Below, piece after piece: positions 1-8,453 of a DNA stretch of 39,655 bases (position 1 is the first letter of the stretch; each line of letters starts with the position of its first letter). The notes beneath the pieces are model-generated. The model was not told the DNA's origin and did not search any database. It saw only the letters and a list, made by a program, of their open reading frames with translations. Source of the DNA: HGM04593 sp045592125 (lineage in GTDB: Bacteria; Bacteroidota; Bacteroidia; Bacteroidales; Bacteroidaceae); assembly GCA_045592125.1 (NCBI GenBank), contig JAZNUE010000006.1:1-39655 (forward strand), read 5' to 3'. The translations under genes and the position numbers were made by a program.

Positions 1-2
1 GT

Positions 3-104
3 TACCCGCTTGCAAGCAATCGTGTAACTAGCGGTCAAACAGGCCTCGCACTTTTTCCAAAAATCAAACAGGTTCAAGCTGTGGAATTTAACGGTGCCGT
101 TTAA
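3..104 (+). CDS. Possible C-terminal end of an unidentified protein (cut by window start)
   Basis: An open frame runs in from the left edge for 33 codons and stops at TAA 102-104. Codon choice looks coding-like, and the end of the peptide (ALFPKIKQVQAVEFNGAV) alternates charged and hydrophobic residues like a beta strand. It is convergent with aroE. I do not recognise the protein. A 33-codon open frame at an edge could be chance, so this is tentative. Confidence 0.25.
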   Translation, partial: YPLASNRVTSGQTGLALFPKIKQVQAVEFNGAV

Positions 105-119
105 AGAGATTACCTCTGC

Positions 120-175
120 TTGTCATTGCGCAATTGTCATCACGACAGAGCGTAGCGACGAGGGATCTCTTTTTC
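120..175. repeat. Dispersed intergenic repeat, family R1
   Basis: This stretch reads TGTCATTGCGCAATTGTCAT, then an 'AGCGTAGCGACGAGGGATCT' segment. It is a diverged copy of the family whose best form here is GTCATCCTGAGTGAA-ACGAAGGATCTCT (10010-10040). Other copies lie near 2150, 5876, 5983, 9780, 22434 and 30664, all between genes. It may be a non-autonomous mobile element or a REP-like sequence. Confidence 0.6.
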
Positions 176-227
176 ATTACAACCGCGAATATTTTGTCAA
201 CCCACACCTTTTCACTACTGAACCCAT

Positions 228-268
228 TTAAGGGACTAAAGGACATTAAGGGGGCTAATGACACTAAA
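228..268. repeat. Dispersed intergenic repeat, family R3
   Basis: The sequence is built from TTAAGGGACTAAAGG and ATTAAGGGGGCTAATG blocks. The same kind of sequence appears in opposite orientation just before maeB (34752-34803). Both copies are intergenic. No coding frame or promoter was recognised in the 105-289 gap. Confidence 0.45.
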
Positions 269-289
269 GAAGCATTGCCAAGTCCGGAA

Positions 290-1039
290 TCATCCTTCAT
301 TCCATATTGCCCATGAGGCCAGCGCCTGCAGGCGCCACATCTCGTAGCCGCTTTTTGTTTCGGCGCCCCGCGCCGCGCCATTCTGCAGGAACAGCGTGTT
401 TTCGGGATTATATACTATGTCGTAAAGCAAGTGCCTGCTGTCTATGAGAGAGTAGGGGATGTCGGGGCACCGGTCAATGCCGTGACCAATCATTCCAAGC
501 GGGGTGCAGTTTACAATAACTGTATGGCTCTCCATTATCTCCTGTGTAAGGTCGCCGTATGCTATTGCCTTGTCGCTTGCTTTGCGCGAAACAGAAAGGC
601 ACTCAATCCCCAACTGCCCAAGTGCATAAACAATGGCTTTTGAAGCACCACCGGTTCCAAGCACGAGTGCCTTTTTGTGGTGCTGCTTGAGCAGTGGTTT
701 AATGGAATTGGTGAATCCTATAACATCACTGTTGTATCCCCACAGGTGTGCTTTACCGTCGGCGTCGTGTGTTACCTTAACCACATTCACGGCATTTATT
801 GCCTTGGCACCGTCGCTCATGCCCTCGAGGTATTGCATTACTGCTACCTTGTGCGGGATTGTCACATTGAACCCCTGCAAGTCGGGGTGCGCCGCAATTA
901 TGCCGGGCAGTTCGTCTATGCTCTCAATCTCAAATGGAATGTATTGCGCGTCAATACATTCCTTAGCGAATTTCGCATTGAAGAATGCGGGGCTTGCCGA
1001 CTGGGCAAGCGGGTTGCCTATTATGCCGTATTCTTTCAT
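290..1039 (-). CDS. aroE: Shikimate dehydrogenase
   Basis: This 249-residue protein matches NADPH-dependent shikimate dehydrogenase, which reduces 3-dehydroshikimate to shikimate in the cytosolic aromatic amino acid pathway. Visible motifs in order are the substrate-binding start GNPLAQSASPAFFN, NVTIPHK with the catalytic lysine, YNSDVIGF with the catalytic aspartate (Ser replaces the more common Thr of NTD), the Rossmann loop GTGGASKAIVYAL, NCTPLGM, and the C-terminal SGYEMWRLQA. The length is slightly short of the common 270-290 but all domains are present. The ATG start gives MKEYGIIGNP, the usual family N-terminus. It lies downstream of purC on the same strand, 111 nt away, with a hairpin repeat between them. 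Its 3' side runs into repeats without an obvious terminator. Confidence 0.96.
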   Translation of the reverse strand: MKEYGIIGNPLAQSASPAFFNAKFAKECIDAQYIPFEIESIDELPGIIAAHPDLQGFNVTIPHKVAVMQYLEGMSDGAKAINAVNVVKVTHDADGKAHLWGYNSDVIGFTNSIKPLLKQHHKKALVLGTGGASKAIVYALGQLGIECLSVSRKASDKAIAYGDLTQEIMESHTVIVNCTPLGMIGHGIDRCPDIPYSLIDSRHLLYDIVYNPENTLFLQNGAARGAETKSGYEMWRLQALASWAIWNEG

Positions 1040-1106
1040 TTGTTGTATTATAATAAGGTTGTATGAGATTTCTCGCTCAAATGACAGTATTGGTTTGGGT
1101 ATATAT

Positions 1107-1136
1107 TATGGGGCACCCCTTGGGTGCCCCTACAGT
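1107..1136. repeat. Hairpin repeat (family R2) between purC and aroE
   Basis: GGGGCACCC (1110-1118) pairs perfectly with GGGTGCCCC (1122-1130), followed by TAC. It shares the GGGGC...GCCCCTAC edges with repeats at 34709 and 39426-39498. It lies 20 nt past the purC stop and could attenuate read-through into aroE. There is no U-tract on the minus strand, so an efficient intrinsic terminator is doubtful. Confidence 0.6.
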
Positions 1137-1150
1137 ATGATGATTCGTTA

Positions 1151-2095
1151 TTATCCCAGATATTCCTTGACGTTCTTCTCAATGCGGGCATTAATATCCT
1201 CACACTCCTCCTTGACGAACTTCTCGCCTGTGATATTCTCGTAGAGCTCGATGTAGCGGTTGCTTATGCTCTCAACTATTTCATCGGTCATCTCCGGAAC
1301 CTGCTGCCCCTCCTTGCCCTGGAAACCATTCTCCATGAGCCACTCGCGCACGAACTCCTTTGACAGCTGCTTCTGCGGCTCGCCTTTCTCGAACTTCTCT
1401 TCGTAACCTTCGGAATAGAAGTAACGCGATGAGTCGGGTGTGTGAATCTCGTCCATCAGGTAAATCTTGCCGCCGTGCTTGCCGAACTCGTACTTGGTGT
1501 CTACAAGGATGAGGCCGCGTTCTGCTGCAATCTCTGTACCGCGCTGGAAAAGCGCAAGCGTGTACTTCTCAAGCAGTGCATACTCTTCGGGAGTGGCAAG
1601 GCCCTGGGCAAGAATCTCCTCTTTTGAGATGTCGGCGTCGTGCTCGCCAATCTCGGCCTTTGTTGTAGGCGTTATAATAGGTTCGGGGAACTTCTGGTTC
1701 TCCCTCATGCCCTCGGGCAGCTTCACGCCGCAAATCTCGCGTACGCCGCTCTTATAGGCCCGCCATGCTGAACCGCACAGGTAACCGCGTACAATCATCT
1801 CAACGGGGAAACCTTCGCACATTACGCCCACTGTAACCATGGGGTCGGGTGTCGCGAGTTTCCAGTTGGGTACGATGTCTGCTGTAGCGTCGAGGAACTT
1901 TGCTGCAATCTGGTTGAGCATTTGTCCTTTGAACGGAATACCTTTCGGCAGTACAACATCGAATGCCGAAATGCGGTCGGTCGCTACCATAACCAGCCTG
2001 TCGTCGCCTACTGTGTATACGTCGCGTACCTTGCCGTGGTATACGCTCTTCTGGTTCTCGAACTTGAATTCAGTGTTTGTTAAAGCTTTTGCCAT
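1151..2095 (-). CDS. purC: SAICAR synthase (phosphoribosylaminoimidazole-succinocarboxamide synthase)
   Basis: This 314-residue protein catalyses the ATP-dependent joining of CAIR and aspartate to give SAICAR in purine synthesis (cytosol). The sequence shows GKVRDVYTVGDD at the nucleotide-binding end, DRISAFDVVLPKGIP, GQMLNQIAAKF, the substrate segment EMIVRGYLCGSAWRAYKSG, DTKYEFGKHGGKIYLMDEIH and TPDSSRYF. About 310 residues is the usual size of the longer SAICAR synthase form in Bacteroidetes and eukaryotes, versus about 240 in Escherichia coli. The start MAKALTNTEF is the only sensible ATG. No TAnnTTTG box was seen in the 80 nt upstream. The 5' gap to phoH contains R1 repeats, so purC probably has its own promoter there. 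Confidence 0.97.
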   Translation of the reverse strand: MAKALTNTEFKFENQKSVYHGKVRDVYTVGDDRLVMVATDRISAFDVVLPKGIPFKGQMLNQIAAKFLDATADIVPNWKLATPDPMVTVGVMCEGFPVEMIVRGYLCGSAWRAYKSGVREICGVKLPEGMRENQKFPEPIITPTTKAEIGEHDADISKEEILAQGLATPEEYALLEKYTLALFQRGTEIAAERGLILVDTKYEFGKHGGKIYLMDEIHTPDSSRYFYSEGYEEKFEKGEPQKQLSKEFVREWLMENGFQGKEGQQVPEMTDEIVESISNRYIELYENITGEKFVKEECEDINARIEKNVKEYLG

Positions 2096-2149
2096 TGTAT
2101 TGTTGTTTTGTTTATAATATCAGTTGTCTTGTACTACTTCCTCTCCATG

Positions 2150-2282
2150 TCTGAACGCAGTTAAGAATCTCTATTCTTCTTTTTTAGATGCTTCGCTCCG
2201 CTCCAGCATGACAAGCTCAATGATTGCCTTGTCCCTCTGTCATCCTGAGGCTTGTCATTTCCGGGGCATGACAAGGCAATGA
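2150..2282. repeat. R1 repeat cluster between phoH and purC
   Basis: The gap contains AAGAATCTCTATTC, then TTTTTTAGATGCTTCGCTCC and GCTCCAGCATGACA, then CTCTGTCATCCTGAGG and two further ATGACA/TGTCAT blocks. The TTTTTTAGATGCTTCGCTCC segment recurs exactly upstream of pgk (about 9835-9855). It fills almost the whole gap between the phoH stop and the purC 5' region. Confidence 0.65.
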
Positions 2283-2283
2283 T

Positions 2284-3240
2284 TTATTCTTTCTTCTCTT
2301 TCATTGCCTGTTCGTGTTTCTCGTACGCCTCGACAATGCGTGTCACTAGCCTGTGGCGCACAATGTCCTTCTTGTTGAGTGTTACGAAACCAATTCCTGG
2401 CACGCCGCTGAGGACCTTCTGCGCATGAAGAAGTCCCGAGTTCTGGTGCTGCGGCAGGTCAATCTGTGTGAGGTCGCCAGTTATTATCATCTTGGTGTTC
2501 GTGCCCATGCGGGTGAGGAACATCTTTATCTGCTGCGGTGTGGTGTTCTGTGCCTCGTCAAGGATGACAATCGCGTCGTTTAGCGTGCGGCCGCGCATGA
2601 AGGCGAGCGGGGCAATCTGAATCACGTTGTTGTCCATGTGCTCTTTCAGCCTTGTAATTGGAATCATGTCCTCAAGCGCGTCGTAGAGCGGCTGCAGGTA
2701 GGGGTCAATCTTGTCGCGCATGTCGCCGGGCAGGAATCCCAGCTTCTCGCCTGCCTCAACGGCAGGGCGGCTCAGTATAATCTTCCTTATCTCGCGGTTC
2801 TTCAGTGCCCTCACTGCAAGCGCAATGGCGGTGTATGTCTTTCCTGTTCCGGCGGGGCCCACGGCAAACACCATGTCATTCTTCCTGAACTCCTCAACAA
2901 GGCGGCACTGGTTCTCGCTGCGCGGGTAGATGGGGCGTCCGTTAATGTTGTACACAATTACATTGCTGTCGCTTCCCTTATCGCCCTTCTTCCCGTTGAC
3001 AGCGTCAATTATAGCCTCCTCGTTGAGGCTGTTGTACTTGTTGCAGTACTCCTTGAGCAGTGTTATAGCCCTGCCGAAGCGCTCCAGCTCCTCCTCGTCG
3101 CCCATGGCGCGTATAATGTTGTCGCGCGCTACAATGCGCAGCTTGGGGTGCAGCTTCTTGAGCATTTGCAGGTGCACGTTCCCTGCCCCGTAGAAGCCTA
3201 CGAGGTCAATGCCGTCAAGAACAAAATTCCTCTCAATCAT
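2284..3240 (-). CDS. phoH: PhoH-family ATPase (YbeZ-like)
   Basis: This 318-residue protein is a PhoH-like P-loop ATPase. The Walker A is GPAGTGKTYTAIALAVRALK and the Walker B is AIVILDEAQNTTPQQIK, followed by ITGDLTQIDLP and the C-terminal DIVRHRLVTRIVEAYEKHE, all family hallmarks. The N-terminal 80 residues match the KH-like lead-in of this family. Relatives are linked to RNA metabolism and work with the YbeY endoribonuclease, but the reaction is not established. It starts at ATG 3240 only 18 nt after the hydA stop on the same strand, so it is probably transcribed with hydA. Nothing suggests a direct role in hydrogenase assembly; co-transcription may just reflect genome packing. Confidence 0.95.
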   Translation of the reverse strand: MIERNFVLDGIDLVGFYGAGNVHLQMLKKLHPKLRIVARDNIIRAMGDEEELERFGRAITLLKEYCNKYNSLNEEAIIDAVNGKKGDKGSDSNVIVYNINGRPIYPRSENQCRLVEEFRKNDMVFAVGPAGTGKTYTAIALAVRALKNREIRKIILSRPAVEAGEKLGFLPGDMRDKIDPYLQPLYDALEDMIPITRLKEHMDNNVIQIAPLAFMRGRTLNDAIVILDEAQNTTPQQIKMFLTRMGTNTKMIITGDLTQIDLPQHQNSGLLHAQKVLSGVPGIGFVTLNKKDIVRHRLVTRIVEAYEKHEQAMKEKKE

Positions 3241-3258
3241 CCTTGCTGTTATCCTTCC

Positions 3259-4707
3259 CTATTGTTTCTTCTTCACTTCTGCGTCGAACCTGCGTGCTGC
3301 CTCTCCGCCTCCGCTGCATGCGCATGGACCTGTAATGCAGCCGCCTGGGCACGACATCACCTCTACCAGCCTGCCTGGGCACTTGCCTGTCTTCGCATAT
3401 GCCTTGAGCATGGCAATATTCTTCTTGTTGAGGTCGGCAATTACAACGCCTTCAAGCGCCTCGTCGCCAATCTGGTGCTTCACGGCCGTGAATACTCCTG
3501 TTGTCTTTGCGAAGTTATGCGCGTCAACGCATGCGCTCTCGTCGGGGATGTATGGCATTGTGCTTTCAATATCAATTCCCATTCCCTGCATAATAGCGTC
3601 AATCTCGCGGAATGTGAGAACGAAGTCCACGTTCTTGTCATTGAAACCCTCGGCCTTCTTCGACGCGCAAGGCGCAATGAACACAGTGACGCACTCCTCG
3701 CCGAACTTCTCCTTTGCATATATTGCAGTGTAGTGCATTGGCGAACCAGTTGACGACACATATTTCACAATCTCGGGAATATGCTTCTGGGCAAGACTGA
3801 CGTATGCCGGGCAACAGCTTGTAGTCATGAATGGCTGGCCTTCCTCAATCTTCTCCTTAAGTTCCTCGGCCTCGCGGCGTGTTGTCTCCTCGGCGCCGTA
3901 TGCAACCTCTACAATGTCGCTGAAACCTATAGCCTTCATGGCGCCGTATACCTGTGCTATGGGCTTGCCGAACTGTGCCAGCACTGCAGGCGCAACCATG
4001 GCCACGACCTTCTTCCCCTGTCGCATTTCCTTTAGCACGTCAAAGACCTCGCACTTGTCGAATATTGCGCCAAAGGGGCATGCATTCAGGCATTTTCCGC
4101 AGTATATGCACTTTGCGGGGTCAATGTGCTCTACGCCATACTCATCCTTTGAGATTGCTTTCACTGGGCATGCCTCCTCGCAAGGCACGGGCATATATAT
4201 GATTGCATGGTAAGGGCACACCTGGTGGCACTTGCCGCAGCTTATACACTTGTCATGGTCAATATGTGCCTTGCCGTCCTTGTCGTAGTAGATGGCGTCC
4301 TTGGGGCAGTTCGTGTAGCATGGGCGTGCGACACAGCCGCGGCACAGGTTCGATACCTCATAGTTGATTTTCACGCACGATGAGCATGCCTCGTCCATCA
4401 CATGCAGCACGGCGCCGTCCTGCATGCTAATGCCGCTGCGCTCATTCATGCGCTGCACGTAGCTGCTCAGCGGGTCCATCTCACTCACCTCGTCCTGCAT
4501 GGTAAAGCCAAGCATGGCCATGGTCTTGTACTTGATTACTGCGCGCTCCTTGTGTATGCAGCACCTGCCCTTAGGCTTCTGGTTGCGTGGGTACATCTTG
4601 TATGGCAGGCTGTCAATCCTGTCAAGCAGGGTGTCATCCTTCCACATTGCCACCAGTTTCTTCAAAAGTTTATAGCGTACAAACATGACGTTATTGTTAT
4701 ATGCCAT
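3259..4707 (-). CDS. hydA: [FeFe] hydrogenase catalytic subunit, monomeric, probably group B
   Basis: This iron-only hydrogenase (482 residues from ATG 4707) interconverts protons and H2, normally with reduced ferredoxin. Near residues 90-180 lie a Cys-rich segment (ACSSCVK...CRGCVARPCYTNCP) and two ferredoxin-type clusters (CISCGKCHQVCP, with CEEACP following, and CIYCGKCLNACP). The three H-cluster motifs follow: TSCCPAY (C298, C299), APCASKK (C347) and MSCPGGCITG (C453, C457). The L2 form APCASKK rather than the group A MPCTAKK, together with the single-chain layout, points to the group B enzymes of gut anaerobes. The frame stays open upstream to 4815, into hydE, but MAYNNN at 4707 is preferred because it leaves a normal divergent promoter gap. 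No membrane segments or NADH/flavin domains are present. Confidence 0.93.
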   Translation of the reverse strand: MAYNNNVMFVRYKLLKKLVAMWKDDTLLDRIDSLPYKMYPRNQKPKGRCCIHKERAVIKYKTMAMLGFTMQDEVSEMDPLSSYVQRMNERSGISMQDGAVLHVMDEACSSCVKINYEVSNLCRGCVARPCYTNCPKDAIYYDKDGKAHIDHDKCISCGKCHQVCPYHAIIYMPVPCEEACPVKAISKDEYGVEHIDPAKCIYCGKCLNACPFGAIFDKCEVFDVLKEMRQGKKVVAMVAPAVLAQFGKPIAQVYGAMKAIGFSDIVEVAYGAEETTRREAEELKEKIEEGQPFMTTSCCPAYVSLAQKHIPEIVKYVSSTGSPMHYTAIYAKEKFGEECVTVFIAPCASKKAEGFNDKNVDFVLTFREIDAIMQGMGIDIESTMPYIPDESACVDAHNFAKTTGVFTAVKHQIGDEALEGVVIADLNKKNIAMLKAYAKTGKCPGRLVEVMSCPGGCITGPCACSGGGEAARRFDAEVKKKQ

Positions 4708-4727
4708 TCCAATAAATAATTTTGCCG

Positions 4728-4735
4728 TAAAAATA
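4728..4735 (-). promoter_or_regulatory. Candidate -7 box for hydA
   Basis: On the minus strand this reads TATTTTTA, seven of eight matches to the Bacteroidetes TAnnTTTG box, 20 nt before the hydA ATG. It sits in the 80-nt divergent gap shared with hydE. Confidence 0.35.
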
Positions 4736-4757
4736 ACTAAAAAACATTGAATTCTGC

Positions 4758-4765
4758 TACATTTG
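4758..4765 (+). promoter_or_regulatory. Bacteroidetes -7 box for hydE
   Basis: TACATTTG matches TAnnTTTG exactly and ends 22 nt before the hydE ATG. With the candidate hydA box it gives a divergent promoter pair for the enzyme and its radical-SAM maturase. Confidence 0.55.
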
Positions 4766-4787
4766 CAGTGCAGTTTCTTTAGAAAAA

Positions 4788-5876
4788 ATGGAAAAAGCAG
4801 ATAAATGTACGGCAAATGAGGCGCTAGCGCTCCTTGAACATCCCAGGAGGCTATCCCGGGCAGAGTGGAGTGCCGTTATCCATGCATTTGAAAAAGAAAG
4901 CCGTACGCGGCTTGCTGCCGAGGCCCGTAAGGTCGCCTGTGCCCATTTCGGCAACGGGGTGTATGTGCGTGCGCTCATCGAGATAAGCTCCTACTGCCGC
5001 AACAACTGCCTCTATTGCGGGCTTCGCTGCAGTAACTCCCTTGCAGCGCGCTATCGGCTGGACAAGGAGCAGATACTGGAGTGCTGCGCCCGCGCAGCCA
5101 GTCTCGGGTTCAATACCTTTGTGCTGCAGGGTGGCGAAGACCCTATGCAAAGTGACGAATGGCTTGCCGATGTCGTCTCCTCAATAAAGGAACGTTATCC
5201 CCAGAAGGCAGTGACCCTTTCGGTTGGCGAGCGCCCATCTGCCGGCTATGCCATGCTGCGCTCTGCCGGTGCCGACAGGTACCTGCTGCGCCATGAGACT
5301 GCCAATGCCGCCCATTACTCGCTGCTGCATCCGGCAAGCATGAGCCTTGAGAACCGCAAGCAATGCCTCTCCCTGCTAAAGGACCTTGGTTTCCAGACGG
5401 GTTCCGGCATGATGATCGGTTCCCCAGGACAGACGATGGAGCATATTGTGGATGACCTTATGCTGCTCGACGAGCTCCGCCCGCATATGATAGGCATAGG
5501 CCCGTTTATTCCCGCTGCAGGCACTCCCTTTGCAGGCGAGCCGCACGGCAGCGCCGGCCTGACACTGCTGCTCATCTCCTTGCTGCGCCTGCGTTTCCCC
5601 CATGCGCTAATTCCTGCGACAACTGCCCTTGCGACACTATTGCCTGATGGCACTATGCAAGGCATTCTGGCAGGAGCCAATGTGGTTATGCCCAATGTCA
5701 CGCCTCTGGCTGTCAGGGACAAATATACCATATATGATAATAAGAAGATAACTGGCAGCGAGTCGGCCGAGCAACTCTCTGCCTTAGACGAGCGGCTGGG
5801 CGCGGCCGGCTATCGCATAGACTTCTCCCGTGGGGATTATGCAGATAATACATCTGTTGCAATTGTTCCGCAATGA
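4788..5876 (+). CDS. hydE: [FeFe] hydrogenase H-cluster maturation radical SAM protein HydE
   Basis: This 362-residue radical SAM enzyme is needed to build the dithiomethylamine-bridged di-iron subcluster of the H-cluster; known HydE acts on the iron-cysteine synthon made by HydG. The SAM cluster cysteines are C70, C74 and C77 (SSYCRNNCLYCGLR), followed by the family-specific LQGGEDP motif, a GERP strand and the TGSGMMIGSPGQT loop. Length matches typical HydE (about 350). It is divergent from hydA across an 80-nt gap with a good -7 box. Biotin synthase and PylB are relatives, but LQGGEDP and the hydA neighbour favour HydE. Confidence 0.95.
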   Translation: MEKADKCTANEALALLEHPRRLSRAEWSAVIHAFEKESRTRLAAEARKVACAHFGNGVYVRALIEISSYCRNNCLYCGLRCSNSLAARYRLDKEQILECCARAASLGFNTFVLQGGEDPMQSDEWLADVVSSIKERYPQKAVTLSVGERPSAGYAMLRSAGADRYLLRHETANAAHYSLLHPASMSLENRKQCLSLLKDLGFQTGSGMMIGSPGQTMEHIVDDLMLLDELRPHMIGIGPFIPAAGTPFAGEPHGSAGLTLLLISLLRLRFPHALIPATTALATLLPDGTMQGILAGANVVMPNVTPLAVRDKYTIYDNKKITGSESAEQLSALDERLGAAGYRIDFSRGDYADNTSVAIVPQ

Positions 5877-6035
5877 CAGCAGGGACCTCGTTTCTTCGCT
5901 TTGTCGTAATGACAAGTACAGATGAAAGATGAGTTGTAGGCAGTTCGTTAACCGCTATTGTCCCGACAGGGTCCATAAGTGGTGCTATGAAAAAAGAGAG
6001 CCATCGTTTCACTCAAGATGACAAAACCGCTGTGT
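5876..6035. repeat. Diverged R1 repeats in the hydE/TPR gap
   Basis: Two R1-like pieces bracket this convergent gap: GCAGGGACCTCGTTTCTTCG followed by TCGTAATGACAA (5878-5912), and in inverse orientation GAGAGCCATCGTTTCACTC followed by AAGATGACAA (5996-6025). The middle shows no coding frame or clear terminator. Confidence 0.5.
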
Positions 6036-6066
6036 CGGGATGACTGGCCTACATGAAAGTGCGATG

Positions 6067-8265
6067 CTATGATATAAGGTCAATAAGAAGCTGCAGTTCC
6101 GTATTGCTTACTCCGCGGCCAAGTAGGGTCTCCTTGTCGTTCATTATGTGCTCTGCAACCTTGCTGGCGCTGCCGCATATCTCTTTTGCCTTGCAGTAAT
6201 ATTCTACAGCCTTTGCATTGTTGTGCCCTACCCATTCTACATGAGCCGCATTGAGGTAGTCCTCGAATGAAGGGTGCGGGAGTTCCAGCAGACGCTGGTA
6301 GTAGCCGCAGGCCTGGCTGTCCTTGCCGGTGATGAATGAGCACCAGGCTATGGCGCGCATGGCGTGACGGGAACCTGGTTTCAGGTACTCTGCCTTGTAG
6401 AAACGTGCGAATGCCTCGTCATACTGCTTGAGCGCTGCATGGCTCTCGCCTGTCTGCATGAGCAGCGATATGTTCTCTGGGGCGAGCTCCTCGGCCATCA
6501 GGTAATAGCTGAGTGCCTTTTCCGACTCGCCTTGCAATCGGTAGCACTGTGCAATGTGGCGCAAGGTCCACAGGGTATCGGGCCTTACTATGTCGGCCTT
6601 GGTGTAGTAGTCTATGGCTGTGTCATAGTCGCAATCCTTCTGTGCGCAGAAACCCATCTCCTGGAAGAACTGCGCGTCGCCTTGCCCGCCTTTCTCAAAG
6701 AGGCGGCCTGCCTTGAATGCCTCGCCGTAGTACTCTTTCTCTACAAGGTAGCGGAAGGTGCGCAATGTGGCCTCGCTGCTGTCGATGAGGGGGGCTAGCG
6801 CCTCGCTCTGCAGCAGGTTGAGCGACATGGTGAACGGGTCATTGAACTCGTGGCGGAAACCAGATACCTTGAAGAAGCGGTAGAGGTCCTGTATATACTG
6901 GTTGCTCTCAATCTCGGCACGTTTTTCTGCGGGCAGTTCTGTGAGGGTGCCGGGCAGCTGCTCAGCGGGGTCGCCCATGCCTGTCATCTGCTGCATTAGC
7001 GCGTCGCGCTGCTCCTTGGGTATTCGCTCAAAGGTGAGGCAGAAGGAGTACTTGTCGCTGTTGCAGAAGAACTGCGAGGCGCAGATGGCGCCTATTATGC
7101 TCTTGTTGCCTGTGTCTTGCGGTATAATCTGCGCAATGGCAGGAACTGTCATGTCAAACGGGCGGAACCAGTTGCAAATCTCGCCGAAGAAAGGAAATGT
7201 CTTGAGCTGCGAGAAGGTGCTCATATAGATGTCGGCACCCTCAATCTGCCACTTGCTCATCTCCTCAATCTTGCCTTTTATTTCGTCCTCCTCAATCCAC
7301 TTTTTCCATTCGGGGTTCTTGTCCTCGTCGTCCTCAATCTCCTTTAGTATGTCCATGCTCAGCTTGTTGCCGCGCAGGCCAGGGTTCTTCATCATGGCGG
7401 GGATAATCTCCTCGCGCATCTTGCGGTCAATCTTCTGTGTCTCGCGGCAGCGCAGCAGCTGTATCTGTATTGTCTGTACGCGGCGCATTATTACAGCGTT
7501 CTCGCGTATTGTGTCAAGTGCGGCAATTATCTCGGGATAGCGCTTTATGCGCTCCTGGTACATGAAGAGCACTATTGCCAGGCCAATTATGGCACGTGTG
7601 GCGAGCAGGCTCTCGTCGCTTGCAGCAATGCGGCAGAGGGTAATGGCCTTGAGCGGCTCGAAGCACTTGAGGGCACTGAGCATGACTGCGCTCACTGCTA
7701 CTGCGCGGTCGAAGATACCGATATCGCCACTGGTGATTATGCCTGCGACTTTCTCAGCGTCGCCCTTGCTCCAGCAATTGCTGCTCCACAGTGCGCCGAA
7801 TAGCTGCGGTAACAGCTGTTCGTGCTCTGTTGCCAGTGTGGCATTGAGCGAACGGCATTCCTGGGCGGGGAGACTCTTGGCCACTTCGCTATTGGCGTGG
7901 TTCTCCTTTAGCCTTGTGTATATGCCGTCAATGGCAGCCATGCCTTTGTACTTGCGGCGCATCTGGCAGTACACCTTTACCGAATGCTCGGTATGCCGTG
8001 CAACGGCAATCTGGTCATTTATAACGTAGCACTTTCCAATGAGCTCGCCATGCAGGCGCTCCCTGTCGGGGTCGGGCATGCCCATGCGAAGGTACTCCAG
8101 CATGTACTTGTATGCTGTCTGCAGCTCGCTGTAACGGGTACGCAGTTCCCAGTCCTGGAGTTCTTCTATTCCTTCTCCAAGAGTGTCTATTGCCCTTTTC
8201 AGCCTCTCTTTGCTGAGCGCGCCAATAACGCTCTCCTGTATTTCAGTGATACGTTTTTCTTCCAT
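6067..8265 (-). CDS. Tetratricopeptide-repeat protein, function unknown
   Basis: This 732-residue soluble protein has no signal peptide or membrane segment. The C-terminal 200 or so residues carry TPR-like helix pairs, for example CDYDTAIDYYTKADIVRPDT, then SEKALSYYLMAEELAPEN and YDEAFARFYKAEYLKPG, spaced about 34 residues apart. The larger N-terminal part is helical and charged, with a DEDKNPEWKKWIEEDE stretch in the middle, and has no motif I recognise. Such proteins usually act as protein-protein scaffolds. It is flanked by hydE (convergent) and pgk (same strand, separated by a strong hairpin), so it is probably its own unit. Its role and any link to the hydrogenase are unknown. Confidence 0.88.
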   Translation of the reverse strand: MEEKRITEIQESVIGALSKERLKRAIDTLGEGIEELQDWELRTRYSELQTAYKYMLEYLRMGMPDPDRERLHGELIGKCYVINDQIAVARHTEHSVKVYCQMRRKYKGMAAIDGIYTRLKENHANSEVAKSLPAQECRSLNATLATEHEQLLPQLFGALWSSNCWSKGDAEKVAGIITSGDIGIFDRAVAVSAVMLSALKCFEPLKAITLCRIAASDESLLATRAIIGLAIVLFMYQERIKRYPEIIAALDTIRENAVIMRRVQTIQIQLLRCRETQKIDRKMREEIIPAMMKNPGLRGNKLSMDILKEIEDDEDKNPEWKKWIEEDEIKGKIEEMSKWQIEGADIYMSTFSQLKTFPFFGEICNWFRPFDMTVPAIAQIIPQDTGNKSIIGAICASQFFCNSDKYSFCLTFERIPKEQRDALMQQMTGMGDPAEQLPGTLTELPAEKRAEIESNQYIQDLYRFFKVSGFRHEFNDPFTMSLNLLQSEALAPLIDSSEATLRTFRYLVEKEYYGEAFKAGRLFEKGGQGDAQFFQEMGFCAQKDCDYDTAIDYYTKADIVRPDTLWTLRHIAQCYRLQGESEKALSYYLMAEELAPENISLLMQTGESHAALKQYDEAFARFYKAEYLKPGSRHAMRAIAWCSFITGKDSQACGYYQRLLELPHPSFEDYLNAAHVEWVGHNNAKAVEYYCKAKEICGSASKVAEHIMNDKETLLGRGVSNTELQLLIDLIS

Positions 8266-8368
8266 AGATTATATGTTGTCCAAATCCTAAATAAAAGCAC
8301 TGCTTTTTATTAATTTTTCCTCTAAGTCCTCCTCTGTGCGTGACCTATCGCTGCAAGTGCTGTCTAAG

Positions 8369-8388
8369 GTTCAACCACACGGTTGAAC
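8369..8388. repeat. Short perfect hairpin downstream of pgk
   Basis: GTTCAACC and GGTTGAAC form an 8-bp perfect inverted repeat with an ACAC loop. It sits just beyond the pgk terminator and upstream of the TPR gene on the minus strand. It could be a 5' leader hairpin or an operator for the TPR gene. Confidence 0.5.
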
Positions 8389-8398
8389 TTGCCGTTAT

Positions 8399-8434
8399 AT
8401 AATAAACAGCGCGGGTTGCCGCGCTGTTTATTAT
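8399..8434 (-). terminator. Strong hairpin terminator after pgk
   Basis: A 16-bp perfect stem, ATAATAAACAGCGCGG (8399-8414) with CCGCGCTGTTTATTAT (8419-8434) and a 4-nt loop, lies 19 nt past the pgk stop. The U-rich 3' half of the stem serves as the tail; no separate long U-tract follows. Confidence 0.75.
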
Positions 8435-8453
8435 AAATTGTCCAGGCGGGATA

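Noticed and set aside
2638..3753. 371-codon open frame on the plus strand
   Set aside because: It is antisense to phoH and hydA, both with complete family motifs, and its Cys/Leu/Val-rich translation resembles no protein; it is a byproduct of GC-rich codon use.
4708..4815. 36-codon N-terminal extension of hydA
   Set aside because: It would overlap the hydE start and both promoter boxes, and its sequence is AT-derived and unlike hydrogenases; ATG 4707 is preferred.
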